A stretch of DNA of 64,000 nt from Adiantum capillus-veneris (lineage: Eukaryota > Streptophyta > Polypodiopsida > Polypodiales > Pteridaceae). Below, piece by piece: positions 1 to 42,177 of the stretch. The stretch covers positions 137,156,108 through 137,220,107 of the forward strand of contig CM043955.1 of assembly GCA_014529385.2 (NCBI GenBank). Direction: 5' to 3'. The position numbers and the translations under genes were made by a program. Every line of letters starts with the position of its first letter. Position 1 is the first letter of the stretch. Under the pieces are notes generated by a model, which was given only the letters and a program-made list of their open reading frames with translations, ran no database searches and was not told the origin of the DNA.

Positions 1-30775
<30,775 letters not shown>

Positions 30776-30779
<4 letters not shown>

Positions 30780-30834
30780 AGCTGTGTGCTTCTAATTGTT
30801 GGCATTCCAATTATTATTTGACTGAAGATGGCAT
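30776..30834 (-). promoter_or_regulatory. Two short upstream ORFs before the IMPACT/YigZ start
   Basis: Reading leftwards towards the start codon, ATG at 30834 opens a 6-codon ORF ending TAA (30814). ATG at 30805 opens a 9-codon ORF whose TGA (30778-30776) overlaps the main ATG as ATGA. If the transcript includes this leader, the second uORF could couple or reduce initiation at the main start. No transcript data are available, so the leader itself is inferred. Confidence 0.4.
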
Positions 30835-31340
30835 CACCCTCTTCTGCCAGACGCCAACTTGTTCTTACATGTAAAAAGAAAACTAGTCTTGCTTGGTGGG
30901 CTTTGCTATATAAGAGGGCTCCCCATAGACCCTCTAACGGTGCTCTAATGGTGCTATTAGAGGGCCCTGCAAAAAAATAATTTGAGCCTCATAGGGTTAC
31001 CGAAAAGTAAAGGGTACTTCACCTAAAATGTAGCACAAAAGTTTTAGGGGGTCCTTCTACAACTTGGTATAGAAGGTTAACAAGTCAAAAGTGAAATTCC
31101 TTGCACAGTCCACTTGAAAACCTATTTTCAAAGGGTATATGGGCACATAATGAAATTTTGACAGGGCCCTTCAAACTTTAGAAGGCCCTTTTTTAAATTG
31201 TTTTTTTAAAGGGTGTATGGGGGAGCCCTCTAACATCTATAGAATAATCATGCTACAAGCCAACTTGTTCTTACATGTAAAAAGAAAACTAGTCTTGCTT
31301 GGTGGGCCTTGCTATACAACATCTATAGAATAATCATGCA
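30780..31340. promoter_or_regulatory. Upstream region of IMPACT/YigZ gene: duplicated 95-bp unit plus MITE
   Basis: A unit GCCAACTTGTTCTTACATG...AATCATGC occurs twice, first at about 30852-31253 (interrupted by the MITE) and again at 31258-31340. No clear TATA box on the minus strand could be assigned. The promoter presumably lies here because the start codon is at 30779. Confidence 0.45.
30914..31230. mobile_element. PIF/Harbinger-like MITE (TSD TAA)
   Basis: 317 bp. Inverted ends GAGGGCTCCCCATAGACCC (left) and the reverse complement GAGGGCTCCCCCATACACCC (right), flanked by TAA at 30911-30913 and 31231-31233. The paralogous site at about 34050-34066 reads CTATATAACATC without the element, which is an empty site. 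No ORF. A 3-bp TWA duplication and GG-rich termini fit PIF/Harbinger (Tourist-like) MITEs. Confidence 0.9.
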
Positions 31341-33100
31341 GCGCACGCCAATTGCGATCAAATCCAGCTTATTGAACTTAGGGTCTAGATTCTAGCAGCC
31401 ACTACTGAAGGACATTTATGTTATCTGCGTTCGTCTTCATTTTAATTTTTGTAATGCCAGTTTGATTGTACAACTTATTCAAGGCAAGGCTGTTATAGTG
31501 TTGGACGTTTCATCTTGTGAGTACAGATTAATTATCGTAGTAGAGTTGTTGATGTAGTCATGCACATGCACTTTATCTATAATACATGCACCCAAGGTAC
31601 AATTCATCTCATATAAGGTTGGTTTTCTTTCACGAATAATGGTCAAGAACTAAAGCAATTCAGGGTTCATTGCATGTCTTACAGAGCATGACATCTTGTA
31701 CAAAGTTGCATGTAGCTAGTGGACCGAACTTGTGATATGGCATGTGTTACAAAGCTCCCGTGTGTGACTACAAACTGGGGGTAGCTGGATAAGATCACCG
31801 AGCAAGAGAACACATCTGTTGCTGAAGGGATCTGCCAATGTACTGCTTGTTATGTTGACATTTTTTCTTACGATAAGGTCAAAAGTCGTTTGGGTTAACA
31901 TGGATAGCTCATCTATAATTATAATATCTGCCTCTTTTATGTCCAAATATCTCTCATCGGTCTCATGAATAGAGAGGGCATACTGTTGATTTGTGGTTGG
32001 TATCTTGAAGTGGTAATGGATTGTAGATGCAATGGTGCTAAGTCTTGTTGCTGCCGCTCCGATGGCAAAGCGCCACCAATAATACAGAAGTAAGGGCAGC
32101 AGGAGTGTCTATTTCATTTGTCTGTCGATCTCGTTTATCACTATATATGTGACATATACTGTCGTGCAGGAAGGACATATTTCTAGATTGTGGGCAAAGA
32201 TGTCACATTGCATGCTTCAATCTTTATACAATGCAATAATTTCAAACCATGACCTAGCATATGGAGGATAAACTAGTTTCAAGTTGGATGTAGCTTGCTC
32301 CCTAGCTTATTGAGAATTTCATACTGACACCTAGTACGAGAGAAACGAGGACATATATAGTATGTGATCATTTATTTAGACACCTAGTATGGTATCAATT
32401 ATTTAAAGCTAAAGTAAAGATGCACAAGGTGAATTCACTAATGTGATACACCACATGCATTCACTATTGTAATACATTAGATGCATTGTCTAGCAACCAT
32501 ATGCAAAGAGTTATGTGTGTAACTATCATGTGCAGATGTTGATCGACATCGAGTGTATACTTCTAAAAACGAGATCCAAATAAACCGAAGCAAGGGAAGT
32601 GATGCAAAAAATTCTAAAACAAGAAAATAGATAAAGCATGAATGAACTGCAACAATAAATGAGGTACTTTACTAACCTGCAATGTTGTACTACTGCTTTT
32701 TGATGGTCCAATCTATAAGCCGATATTTGAGTGAAGCTAAAAAAAGCAATGTGAATAGTTAAACATAACATCTTGCAATGAAACATCACAGATTGAAAGG
32801 GCAAAGTATACAGTGCACGTCATACAGAGGTGCCATACAAAAGTTTGATGGAGAGCTAGCATTGTGGTCTCTCCAAAACATTATAAGAAACGGAAGCCGT
32901 GCCTTGCCTCGTAGCGTTTATGTGTTGCGCCAAGCAAACGCATGCGCATGGGAAATTGGATGCAGATAACGGACCTTGCAATGTTGTTAAGTTGGAGTCG
33001 CGCTTGTGTAATTGGAACGCGCAATGTTGTGAATATATGTCCTTCCTGCCATACACAAAACTCGCAAATGTAACTTTATGTTCTATGTCCTGCTCGTTAA
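31310..33100 (-). repeat. Duplicated Helitron-like segment, copy A
   Basis: Collinear with 34394-34815 plus 42178-43785 over about 1.8 kb. Matching landmarks: ATTGCGATCAAATC, GGACATTTATGTTA, ACCCAAGGTACAATT, GTGTGACTACAAACT, TTAACATGGATAGCTC, AAAACGAGATCCAAATAAA, CCTGCCATACACAAAAC. Roughly 85-90% alike by eye. Copy A lacks the helicase C-terminal part present in copy B. Confidence 0.85.
31716..31946 (-). pseudogene. PIF1/Helitron helicase fragment (motifs II-III), copy A
   Basis: Minus-strand frame with DIIIIDELSML (Walker B, DEL[SI]M type) and LLGDLIQLPPV (motif III). These are characteristic of PIF1-type helicases carried by plant Helitrons. Only about 76 codons are open and no Walker A is seen, so this is a fragment. 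Confidence 0.82.
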
Positions 33101-34020
33101 AATTCTCCCAACTGCTCGTTTGTTTTTCCCTATAGCTTGCTCTTGCTCTTATTATGGCTACCCCTTAAACATTTGGTGCTCTTTTCTCTAGGCACTAGTG
33201 CTCCTGCTGCAAATCTTGCTGCTCAACAACCTCCTTTGTTGAAGCATTGCTTCCTCCAAACGCCAACGCTCCCCCATTAATTTCTCTACACTACTCGTTA
33301 GTGGCTCCCTATTCTTTGTAGCTGCATGCTTTGTTTAGCTTCTCTTGCCTCGTTCTTACTTGCTCTTCAACTAGCACTACCTGTTGCCTCTTTATAACGT
33401 TACAGCTCCCCTTAGAACAATAAATGATTTTCCGTTTTGTTTGTAGATCCCAACCACCTACTTGGGCACCCTCTATAAAATCTTGTTCATTTTCCCTTGG
33501 TTGCTTGCCTTCTCCTCCTCTTTACGTTGGTTTATGACCTTACACCAGGTGACACCAACTTCTCAAATCTTCTTCACGCCCTCAACCTATAACTCCTCAC
33601 CCGTTTCTAGGCTTGTTAGCACTTCTCCTTGTCCTCTCTGATTAACTCCTCTGCCTACGCCGCTCGTAGACTTTTTCCCATCAACTCTTCTCGTCCTCGA
33701 TCTGTGAAGTGCTCCTCTTCGACTCTGTCAGCCCTCCCTGATTTTGGCCATCACTGCTCCCTCGAGAAACCCCTAGCTTTGGTGCTTTTTCTTGCCGAAA
33801 GCCAACACCATCAACAATTAGCACCCTCCTATACTATGCTGCTTCTTGGCCTTCTGATCTACCTACTGCTTTTCGAGTGAGATCGCAGCGCAAGTTCACA
33901 TCGCTTTTTTTTTCCTTTGAGCGAGGTCGCAGGCCACTGGATTAAGATTCCGAGTCTATGCTGAGGATTAAGCGAAGTGGCTCAATACGGTGGCCTTATT
34001 TGAAAAAAGGACCCTAGGCT
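33100..34020. other. Intergenic, no supported feature
   Basis: C/T-rich, with many CTCCT and CTTGCT strings. The 83-codon ORF at 33629-33880 has no recognisable domain. Confidence 0.5.
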
Positions 34021-34815
34021 CACCAAGTAACTAGGCTTGCTTGGTGGGCCTTGCTATATAACATCGGTAGAATACATATGACATATGCAGATTGACATTT
34101 AGTATCTAGCACTGAAGGGAACAAGAGCATGACTAATTTGGCAAGGGCTTGCATTTTTGAAGGTGGATGTCGAGTGTGTTTTGCCTTTCTTCTTTTGTAG
34201 TTATTTGTGTTTTCTCTTTCTTCTTTTGTAGTTATTTGTGTTTTTTCTTTCTTCTTTTGTAGTTATTATTAGTACAATGAATGAGGACAATGATACATGT
34301 AACCTCACCTTTTGTGTTTTGTGTTATGGCATCGACGATGCATGTTGCACCGTTTTCCACACCAATTGTCAAGTCGGTGTTTTTAGTGATCATGTAGCAC
34401 ACACCAATTGCGATCAAATCTAGCTCGTTGAACTTAGGGTCTAGAAGCCACTATTGAAGGACATTTATGTTACCTCCATTCGTCTTCATTTCAACTTTGG
34501 TAATGTCGATTGTACAACTTATTCAAGGCCAGGTTGTTATAGTATTGGACGTCTGGTCTGTGAGTACAAATTATTGGAGTAGAGTTGTTGATGTAGTCAT
34601 GCATATGTGCTTCATCTATAAGTCATGCACCCAAGGTACAATTGATCTCATTTACAGCTGGTTTTCTTTCACAATTAATGGTCAAGGATTGAAGTAATTC
34701 AGGGTCCGTTGCATCTCTTACAGAGCATGACATCCTCTAGAAAGTTGCATGTAGGCAGTGAACTGAGCTTGAGATATGACATGTGTTACAAAGCTCTCGT
34801 GTGTGACTACAAACT
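34021..34815 (-). repeat. Duplicated Helitron-like segment, copy B left part
   Basis: From the GCTTGGTGGGCCTTGCTATA unit (34040) to ACTACAAACT (34815), where the copia element begins. It contains three tandem copies of a TTTCTTCTTTTGTAGTTATTTG-like unit in 34186-34265 (period 29-30 bp). Confidence 0.8.
34232..34417 (-). pseudogene. PIF1/Helitron helicase C-terminal fragment, copy B
   Basis: The minus-strand frame starts MIAIGVCYMITKNTDLTIGV, then ENGATCIV. The pattern MxxKNxDLxxGxxNGxxGxV is that of the domain-2 motif in PIF1 helicases. Its N-terminal half lies beyond the copia element at about 42183-42370 on the same strand. Confidence 0.72.
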
Positions 34816-35041
34816 TGTTTGAACTAGGGTTGCAGAGAAACGCACACAGCTTGGAGAAGACGACGGAAGCTGAAGGCACACAATAGAGAGTGTGTTACTT
34901 AGTATGCAATGGAAAGATAGATAGCGCTAGAGTGATGGGCGTATATACAATGCTCGGGGGGGAAATCTCCTAAAGAGGGAAAAAATGCCCCGGCGGTCCT
35001 AGTGTGTTCACACACATCACTACCACATGTATATGGTAAAA
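34816..35041 (-). mobile_element. copia 3-prime LTR with preceding PPT
   Basis: Matches 41951-42177 and 52708-52935. The outer end is changed (TTTTACC for TGTTACC). The polypurine tract CAGGGGGGA (minus) lies just upstream at about 35042-35052. Confidence 0.9.
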
Positions 35042-35116
35042 AATCCCCCCTGAAGTGATGCGGTGAATGACAGCTGGCACATGAATAAAGGGAAGTGCCA
35101 TGCCTTGAGGACATGA

Positions 35117-35548
35117 TCAGTCCACAAAGGGGAGTAAGCCCAAAGCTTTGCGGAAAGATTTAAGCTTCTCACGAGACAATGCCTTTGTGAAAAGATCTGC
35201 AAGGTTGTCCTGTGTTGGCACATAAGCCAAGCTGATCTCTCCTGCTGAGAGCCTCTCCCTGACATAGTGGTAATGCACCTCAATGTGCTTTGTGCAAGCA
35301 TGAAAAACTTGGTTCCTCGCAATTGCCAATGCACTCTGACTGTCAGTGTAGATAGTGTTGGCAGTGTCCTGTCCAACACCCAAATCAGCCATAAGGCATC
35401 TGAGCCATACACCCTCAACCGTAGCTGTGAAGACTGCCGTGTACTCAGCCTCACAACTCGAAGTGGCCACAGTAGGTTGCTTCTTGCTCAACCATGATAT
35501 ACATGAACTGCCAAGCATGAAACAAAAACCACTTGTGGACACTCGCAT
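35117..35548 (-). pseudogene. copia RNase H domain
   Basis: Open for 143 codons: FCFMLGSSCISWLSKKQPTV, SSCEAEYTA (catalytic Glu), TDSQSALAIARN (catalytic Asp), KHIEVHYHYVRE, PTQDNLADLFTKAL. Complete to the pol stop, but joined to RT through a frameshift at about 35540-35700. Confidence 0.92.
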
Positions 35549-36790
35549 GTCAAAACAACCAACCTAGTCTGAGTCCGAAAAAGCATGTAAGTCTGGCGGC
35601 AATGATCCCCCCTTGGGGTAAAACAAGACAAGATGTAAAGTGCCACTAAGGTAGCGGAAAATCCTCTTGACAGCCTACCAATGCTTAGACCCTGGGCTAT
35701 GCATAAATCTGTTGACCTGTGAGACTGCAAACTGAATATCTGGCCTCGTGTTGCATACATAAATGAGGCAACAACAACAGTTTGGTAAAGAGTGACATCA
35801 GCAAGATTGCCAGCATCATGTAGACTGAACTTCAAACCTATTTCCATGGGAGTGGCAATAGGTTTGCAATCCTCAAGTCCAAACTTATATAGCAATGTCT
35901 CTATGTAACTTTTCTGACACAAGGCAATACCACCATCACACTGCTTAAACTGTATACCCAAGTAATGATGCAACAGCCCCAAATCTTTCATCTTGAAAGT
36001 AGCATTCAAATCAGCCTTAAATTCAGCAATATGTCTCGCATTTGGTCTAGTGGTCAACAAATCATCGACATAAAGAGCCACAATGAGAAGTACATCACCC
36101 TCACGCTTTACATACAATGTGCTTTCTGTTGGACTGTTACGAAAGCCTCGTTTAACCAAATGAGTGTCAGCTTTCTCATACCAAGCCCCGAGGAGATTGC
36201 TTCAACCCATACAAAGCCTTGTTACATCTGCACACTTTGTCCTCTTGTCCTTTTATGACAAAACCGCGAGGCTGCGTTACATAAACTTCCTCAAATATGT
36301 CACCATTCAAGAAAGCAGTAACAATGTCTGATTGATGTACATCCCAACCAAAATGAGCTGCCAATGCACATAGAAAACGCACAGTAGTCATACGACAAGT
36401 GGGAGCAAAGGTCTCTTCATAATCTATGCCTTTTTGTTGTGCATAACCCTTTACAACAAGTCAAGCCTTATGGTGATCGATCTCACCATCCGGCTTGCGT
36501 TTCAACTTGTAAACCCACTTCATACCAATGGCATTCTTGCCAGGAGGCAAATCACATAAAGTCCATGTGTCATTTTCTATAAGTGCATCATATTCTGATT
36601 GCATGGTAGCCATCCAATTTTTTGAATTATGTGCTTCAGGCAGAGGTTCCTCAACATCATGTAAGCTAGACACAGTCAAAGCATAGCAATCTGATGCATA
36701 AGATGCATGGCAAGAGCCTGAAAGAGTACGACTAGACAAAGGTGCATCCAATTTACTGTCACGCAAAGTGTGCACCAGCCATTTTGGCAT
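35488..36790 (-). pseudogene. copia reverse transcriptase, three frames
   Basis: Pieces 36790-36461 (WMATMQSEYDALIENDTWTL, KWVYKLKRKPDG), 36391-36176 ([31 protein letters not shown]) and 36159-35488 (catalytic YVDDLL, LGLLHHYLGIQF, PIATPMEIG). An in-frame stop at about 36460 and shifts at about 36170 and 35700 break it. All catalytic blocks are otherwise recognisable. Confidence 0.93.
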
Positions 36791-37028
36791 ACCTCTAGCC
36801 TGCTCATTTTTAGCCCTTTCCTCATCAAGTACATCATGTACATCCGCATCAGTGATAGGCTGATCTGTAACATTTTAGAAATCCCCATAGGCTGTACATT
36901 TTCCTCATTGGAACTTACATTTGTATTTCCACCACTAAAAAGAGGCAACATGTCATAAATGTCCTGTGAGCTTACATTACTATCTCTAGTACATGACAGC
37001 AAGGGCTGAACAGAATCTTCCACAAACA

Positions 37029-37948
37029 CTACATCACTGAAACCAGAATACACTTTGTTTGCGGATGATATAACCTATAACCTTTGCTTTCAGCACTATA
37101 ACCAACAAAAATACATTTGACAGCCTTATCATCCAATTTTCTGCGTTGTGTTTGTGGCACCAAAGCATATGCCAAACAGCCAAAAACACGCATGTGCTCA
37201 ATAGAAGGCTTTCTATCATGCCATGTTTCATATGGAGTAATAGACTGCAAAGCTTTTGTAGGACACCTTTTAAGTACATAAGTGTCACACATGATGGCCT
37301 CAAGCCAAAAAGAATGCGGCAAAGCTTGACCATACATCGTGCCATTTCCATCAGTGACCTGTTTTTCCTCTCAGCAACACCATTTTGCTGAGGTGTATAA
37401 GGCACTGTACATTGGTGTTTTATCCCACGACTAGCCAGAAATGCATTAAATTCATGAGACATATACTCCCCTCCTCGATCGGAACGAAGGGTGCCCATAG
37501 TACATTTCGAGACATTTTCAGCCATAGCCAAAAATTGTTTGAAGCACATAAAAACTTCGGACTTCGCTTTAAGCGGAAATACCCATGCATGCCTGGAGTA
37601 ATCATCAATGAAAGTCACAAAGTACAGGTAATTGCCCAAGGATGGAGTTTGCATGGGCCCACAAACATCACTATGCACAAGGTGCAACTTGCATGTAGCC
37701 CAAACTGAACCATCCTTTGGAAACTTAGAACGCTGCATCTTACCTAAAATACAGCCTTCACAAACATGTTTGATAGGTGCTTCAAGAGGCAACAAAGAAG
37801 CAACCATATCAGATTTCTGCAAACGCAGCAAACGCAGCAAACTGACAAAATTCACATGACCAAAACGTGCATGCCAAAGTTTTGCATCTGAAATAGCCCT
37901 TGAATCTGCAACAACATTTGCAAAATTTTGTCCACACTTGTCATACAA
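37029..37948 (-). pseudogene. copia integrase
   Basis: GAG_pre-integrase region (KLWHARFGHVNF, CEGCILGKMQRSKFP), core with VHSDVCGPM, FIDDYSRHAWVFPL, LRSDRGGEYMS and TPQQNGVAERKNR (DDE residues Asp, Asp, Glu all visible). A shift near 37330 moves the C-terminal part (FWLEAIMCDTYVLKRCPTKAL, ECMRVFGCLAY-type block) into another frame, 37337-37029. Confidence 0.94.
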
Positions 37949-38994
37949 AGTGAGCTTTTACAGCCCACGGCACAAAAGGCCAGATGCAACAATTTCATCA
38001 CCAAAACTGAGATCATGAACTGTAATATGTCATCCACAATTTTGACTACAAGTCCAAGTCTAGCAAGTGCGGATACAGACAAGAGATTCTTCTTGATCCC
38101 AAGTACATAAAGTGCATCAACAAGTGTGAAGGAATTGCCATTTGCAGCAGTAAGCACAATCTTTCCAACTCCCTGAACCACATAAGAGGCATTGTTGGCA
38201 TAAGTGACTGAATTCCCATGAGGGGCAGACTCGAGAGAGGTAAACAATTCACGATGTGAGGTAATGTGCTTTGTAGCACCACTGTCAAAATACCACACAT
38301 GTGAATCTACAGCAACTGACAAGCATGCATCATGGACAATAGGATTGTAAGTGCACTCTGCGCTAAAAGCCCATTCTGCATCAACATCAGCATCACTGTC
38401 TCCTTTCATATAAGACTCAACAATGGCTGCATTTGTAGTGGAACCAACATTTGCAATGGAACCACCCTCTTTCTTCTTAGCCTCTTTGGCCTTCAACTTA
38501 GGACACGACTTGATCAAGTGATCATTAGCTTTACAATAATGGCAACTCATCTTCTTTTTGCCCTTATCACTAGAATTTCCAGACGAATTGCTGCCAGTAG
38601 AAGCATTAGGAACAGAATTTTTGCCACTCGCAACAGAACCATAAGAAGTGGCTGCATTGCTGTTATCACCCTTTCTTTGAGAAGCAATAAAAGCCTGTTC
38701 AACTGCACGCTGCCTAGTCCTGTTTTTTCTGGAAAGTGACTCTTGCAACAACAATGTGCATAATGCATCAAACTTGACAACCTCAGGATTTCCTTGGGTC
38801 ATAAGTCTCCAAGTACTAGCAAAAGTCTGGTAAGAATCTAGTAAGGCATCAAGAACAATTTGCACAAGGAAACTTTCTGAAATGACTTCATCTGCATAAA
38901 TAAGTTGCTCATTGATATCCTTGACACCAGCAAGAAAAGTGTCCATATCATCTTCCTCATGCATAATCTTCCACTCCAGCTCTTTACACAGCAA
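37852..38994 (-). pseudogene. copia Gag C-terminus, zinc knuckle and protease
   Basis: 380 open codons: UBN2-like Gag (FLAGVKDINEQLIYADEVIS), Ser/Asn-rich linker, knuckle CHYCKANDHLIKSC, protease WYFDSGATKHITSHRELF with intact DSG, then KKNLLSVSALARLG. A shift near 38000 separates it from integrase. Confidence 0.94.
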
Positions 38995-39095
38995 AGCAAT
39001 TTTAGCGTCATTGCGGCTTGCATAAAGTCCTGCTAGAATATCCCAAGCCTATTTTGCAGATTTTGCTGAACGAATGTGAGGAACAATGGTGCGCT

Positions 39096-39389
39096 TCACG
39101 AAAACGCAATCAATGCATGAGCCTGTGCATCCTTTACATCCCAACGAGCTTGTTCTGCCGTAGGCAAAACAACTCTAATAGCAGCAATCCTTGTAGCAAA
39201 ACCTGCAACATCCTCAACATCGCCTACATCCTCAGAACTAGGACGTACATCAATGCCCTGCACAATGTTCCAGACGCCCTTTGACACAAGAACGTGTTGC
39301 ATCATATAAGCCCACATAGGGTAGTTGTCCCCATCCAACCTGTCCTCAACAGCAGACATCTTGAACACATCTGTGTTGTTGTCAGCCAT
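39096..39389 (-). pseudogene. copia Gag N-terminus
   Basis: Starts MADNNTDVFKMSAVEDRLDG, then NYPMWAYMMQHVLVSKGVW, the DUF4219/UBN2-type Gag start of copia elements. It ends in a stop at 39096, and the continuing Gag is shifted. ACCATGG context at the start. The same MADNNT start is in the truncated copy at 53295. Confidence 0.9.
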
Positions 39390-39734
39390 GGTAAATGCTG
39401 CAACTGATGTGAAAACTACCCGAAAATAGGAGAAACGGAGCGGAAACAACACGTGCTATATAGCACAAACCGTAGAAGACTATGAGGCACCTGTTATGCA
39501 GAAAACGGCACTGACAGAAATTTTGCACAAAATGGAGAAATTGCCTGTGCAGTACTGCCTGTAGTGAAAACGGAGGCCGAAATGAGTCCGAATAAAAAAT
39601 CTGAGCAGACTAAGCTCTACGAGTCTTCTCGAAATTTGATGGTCGACCTGCGAAGGCTTGCCAAAGCTCATTGAAATTGGAGAAAGTGAGCAGGCATGTG
39701 CTGGAGCAGCTGGCGACTAAGCTTGGGAGGACGC

Positions 39735-41927
39735 TGTCGGGGGATAAATGTGCGAATGGTGAGCCGGGAAGTCACCCGGCCCTTGGCTGTGAGAGGTGCG
39801 GGGAAAAGAGATGCCTCATGCACAATTAACAAGACAGAGCTCAAAACAAACGATACTCTTAATTCCAGTTAATCCACAGTAGTCATCATTAATCAATCGT
39901 TAATGGAGGCTTAATGCTCCTTACAAGATGAAACCTGGCTTAAACCATGTGCTAATCAAGAAAAGTGATAATGACCTGCTTAATACTGCCTTCTGCTTCT
40001 TCCCGTTATGGCTTAGGAATTTCCTCTTCCAATAGCCATTTGATTTGTCTTCCAGAATTGAATGGGTTTAGGCTCGTCTAATGGTATAAGATTAGGCTCA
40101 GAGATTAGGCTTGGCTAATGAATTGAGATTAGACATCGACTCAGTTCCGTGATCCGGCAGGCTTCAATTCCTTGCTTGCTTTAATCCGTGACAAGAGTTT
40201 GCTCAAGCTTCGACCTCCAACTTCCTTGCTTGCATGCCTTGCCAAAAACTAGCTCGAGAGATTAGGCTTGGCTAATGAATTGACATTAGGCTTGATATCA
40301 GATCTTAGATTATGGCTTCGAGTTAATAGGCTTAATTCGGCTTAAGAGCGCTTAGAGAGTAGGTTATTAGAGAGTAGCGCTGAGGATTCGAATAAGGTTT
40401 GGATGGTATACGAGGTTAAGAGCGGATTAAAGATGGCTTAAGAGGTTTCGATTAGGTTAATGAAAGCTTAAGAGGAGAACTCACCATAATAAGGTGAAGG
40501 AATCCGAGCTTATCAGGAGGATTAGATTAAGGGTCTCCACTCTATAAGGAAGATTAGCATTGAGCTCTTAAGGAATATTCACCATATGATGAGGTGGAAG
40601 AAAAAAAATCCCCCAAACAAAGTGCCCCCCACGTTTTTTTATAGAGCCTCTATTTTCGTTGCATGGCTTCCCCTTGCTAAAAAAAGCGAGGCACCCATTA
40701 GCGATGTCGCTAATGGGTCCTCCCCCTTGTGACGTGGCAAGGCAAAGTCGAGCAGCGCCGTTGTGGTGAAATTAGCCCCGAAATTGAGCTCAAGGCCGGC
40801 CTGAGCAACTCACGTCCCTTGCTCGCCATCTCCCGAGCATCCCTGTAGCCTGTGCGAGTGGTTCTTTCCTCCTCACTGCCTGCGGCTCTGCTGTGCGCCT
40901 TGCTTTTGTTTTCTTCACACCCTATATAATTAGGGTGCCATTATTTGAACAGGCGGCCATGCTTTGGGCGGCCGGTTTATTTTATAAGGGCACCATTCAT
41001 TAGTTTTGTTGCCTTTCTTCTTGGCTTCTTCCTCGGAGGCATAGCCCCTGTCATGCATACAGCCTCATTGGGATTGTAGATCATGGTCTCAACAAACTCT
41101 CGCACCACATTAGGCATACATATCGGATATCGGCCGTAGCAATGCCAAGCTTCTCATTTTATCCTCTAGGCGGCCTTCGGGCACCACTTTAGGCATACAT
41201 ATCGGCAAAGGCATTGTCAAGCACGACATTTCTCCCTGGCCAAAGCTTCCTTCATTGGCAGCATTCGGACACACTTACCGGTCATGCAGTGTTGGTACAC
41301 AGATTGGCTAAGGCAATGCCAATCCTTTTCTTCATTGATAGCCATAAGTAATGTAAGGCATAAATTTTATCACAAATGCCAGGCAAGCATTGTCGAACAC
41401 AACATCTTCCTCCAATTTCCATCGATCAGGGTGACCAGGGCTGCTCGAACCCGGCCCCCGGTGATACTTAAATTGGCCATATCTTGCCAATTGAAACCCC
41501 GATTGACAAACTGAAAAGACCGACATGCTCCTAAAAGTGAGCACTTCAGCCTGATGCATTCATTCCGGTTTTGTCCCTTCAGCTGCAGTTGCCAAATCCG
41601 GTATGGATCTGCTACTAACTCAACTTAAAACTGTCATAACTTCTTACCCATAGCTCTGATTGACGAGCCGTAAAGACAGGCATGTAGAGATTTTTGAGTA
41701 CTTCAACTTGGATTAATAAAATCCTAGCTATGACCACTTCAAGCATACTCACTGTTTAGCATTACCAAGACATCTTTTGGTCCTTAGAGCTCCATCTGAC
41801 ACTTTCAGCTTATAAATTGGCTTGTTAGCAAGCCCTTATAACTGCTGATTAATCATGTAGGATTCAAATACTCTTGATTGGCATTCCTTTGCTCATTTTC
41901 TTGTCATGGGAGCAGAGCGGCACGACA
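39735..41927. mobile_element. 2.2-kb TG...CA insertion in the copia leader (TSD ACGC)
   Basis: Starts TGTCGGGGGATAAATG and ends CGGCACGACA, with the imperfect inverted ends TGTCG/CGACA. It is flanked by ACGC (39731-39734 and 41928-41931). The intact leader order is known from the second copia copy (52936-53000), which lacks this block. No ORF of note; a TATATAA at 40923-40929. Most likely a solo LTR or a TRIM/LARD-like element of another family; orientation undecided. Confidence 0.8.
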
Positions 41928-41950
41928 ACGCAACCTGCTATGATTCCAAT

Positions 41951-42177
41951 TGTTGGAATTAGGGTTGCAGAGAAACGCACACAGCTTGGAGAAGACGAAG
42001 GAAGCTCAAGGCACACAATAGAGAGTGTGTTACTTAGTATGCAATGGAAAGATGGATAGCCCTAGAGTGATGGGCGTATATACAATGCTCGGGGGAAAAA
42101 ACCTCCTAAAGAGGGAAAAAATGCCCTGGCGGTCCTAGTGTGTTCACACACATCACTACCACATGTATATGGTAACA
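41951..42177 (-). mobile_element. copia 5-prime LTR
   Basis: TGTTACCATATACATG... to ...CTAATTCCAACA on the minus strand. The following PBS is decayed (TGGAATCATAGC for TGGTATCAGAGC, 41937-41948). Confidence 0.92.

Larger units (their letters stand above)
34816..42177 (-). mobile_element. Ty1/copia element, minus orientation (TSD AAACT)
   Basis: 5-prime LTR 41951-42177 (227 bp, TGTTACC...CCAACA), 3-prime LTR 34816-35041. The TSD AAACT is at 34811-34815 and 42178-42182. The unoccupied site exists in copy A at about 31764-31778 (GTGTGACTACAAACTGGGGG). Order gag-protease-integrase-RT-RNase H is copia type. Total 7362 bp, about 5.2 kb without the 2.2-kb insertion at 39735-41927. Gag and pol carry several frameshifts, so it is inactive. 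Confidence 0.95.

Noticed and set aside
40905-40935. TATATAA as promoter of a host gene
   Set aside because: It lies inside the 2.2-kb inserted element and no ORF follows; more likely an LTR promoter.
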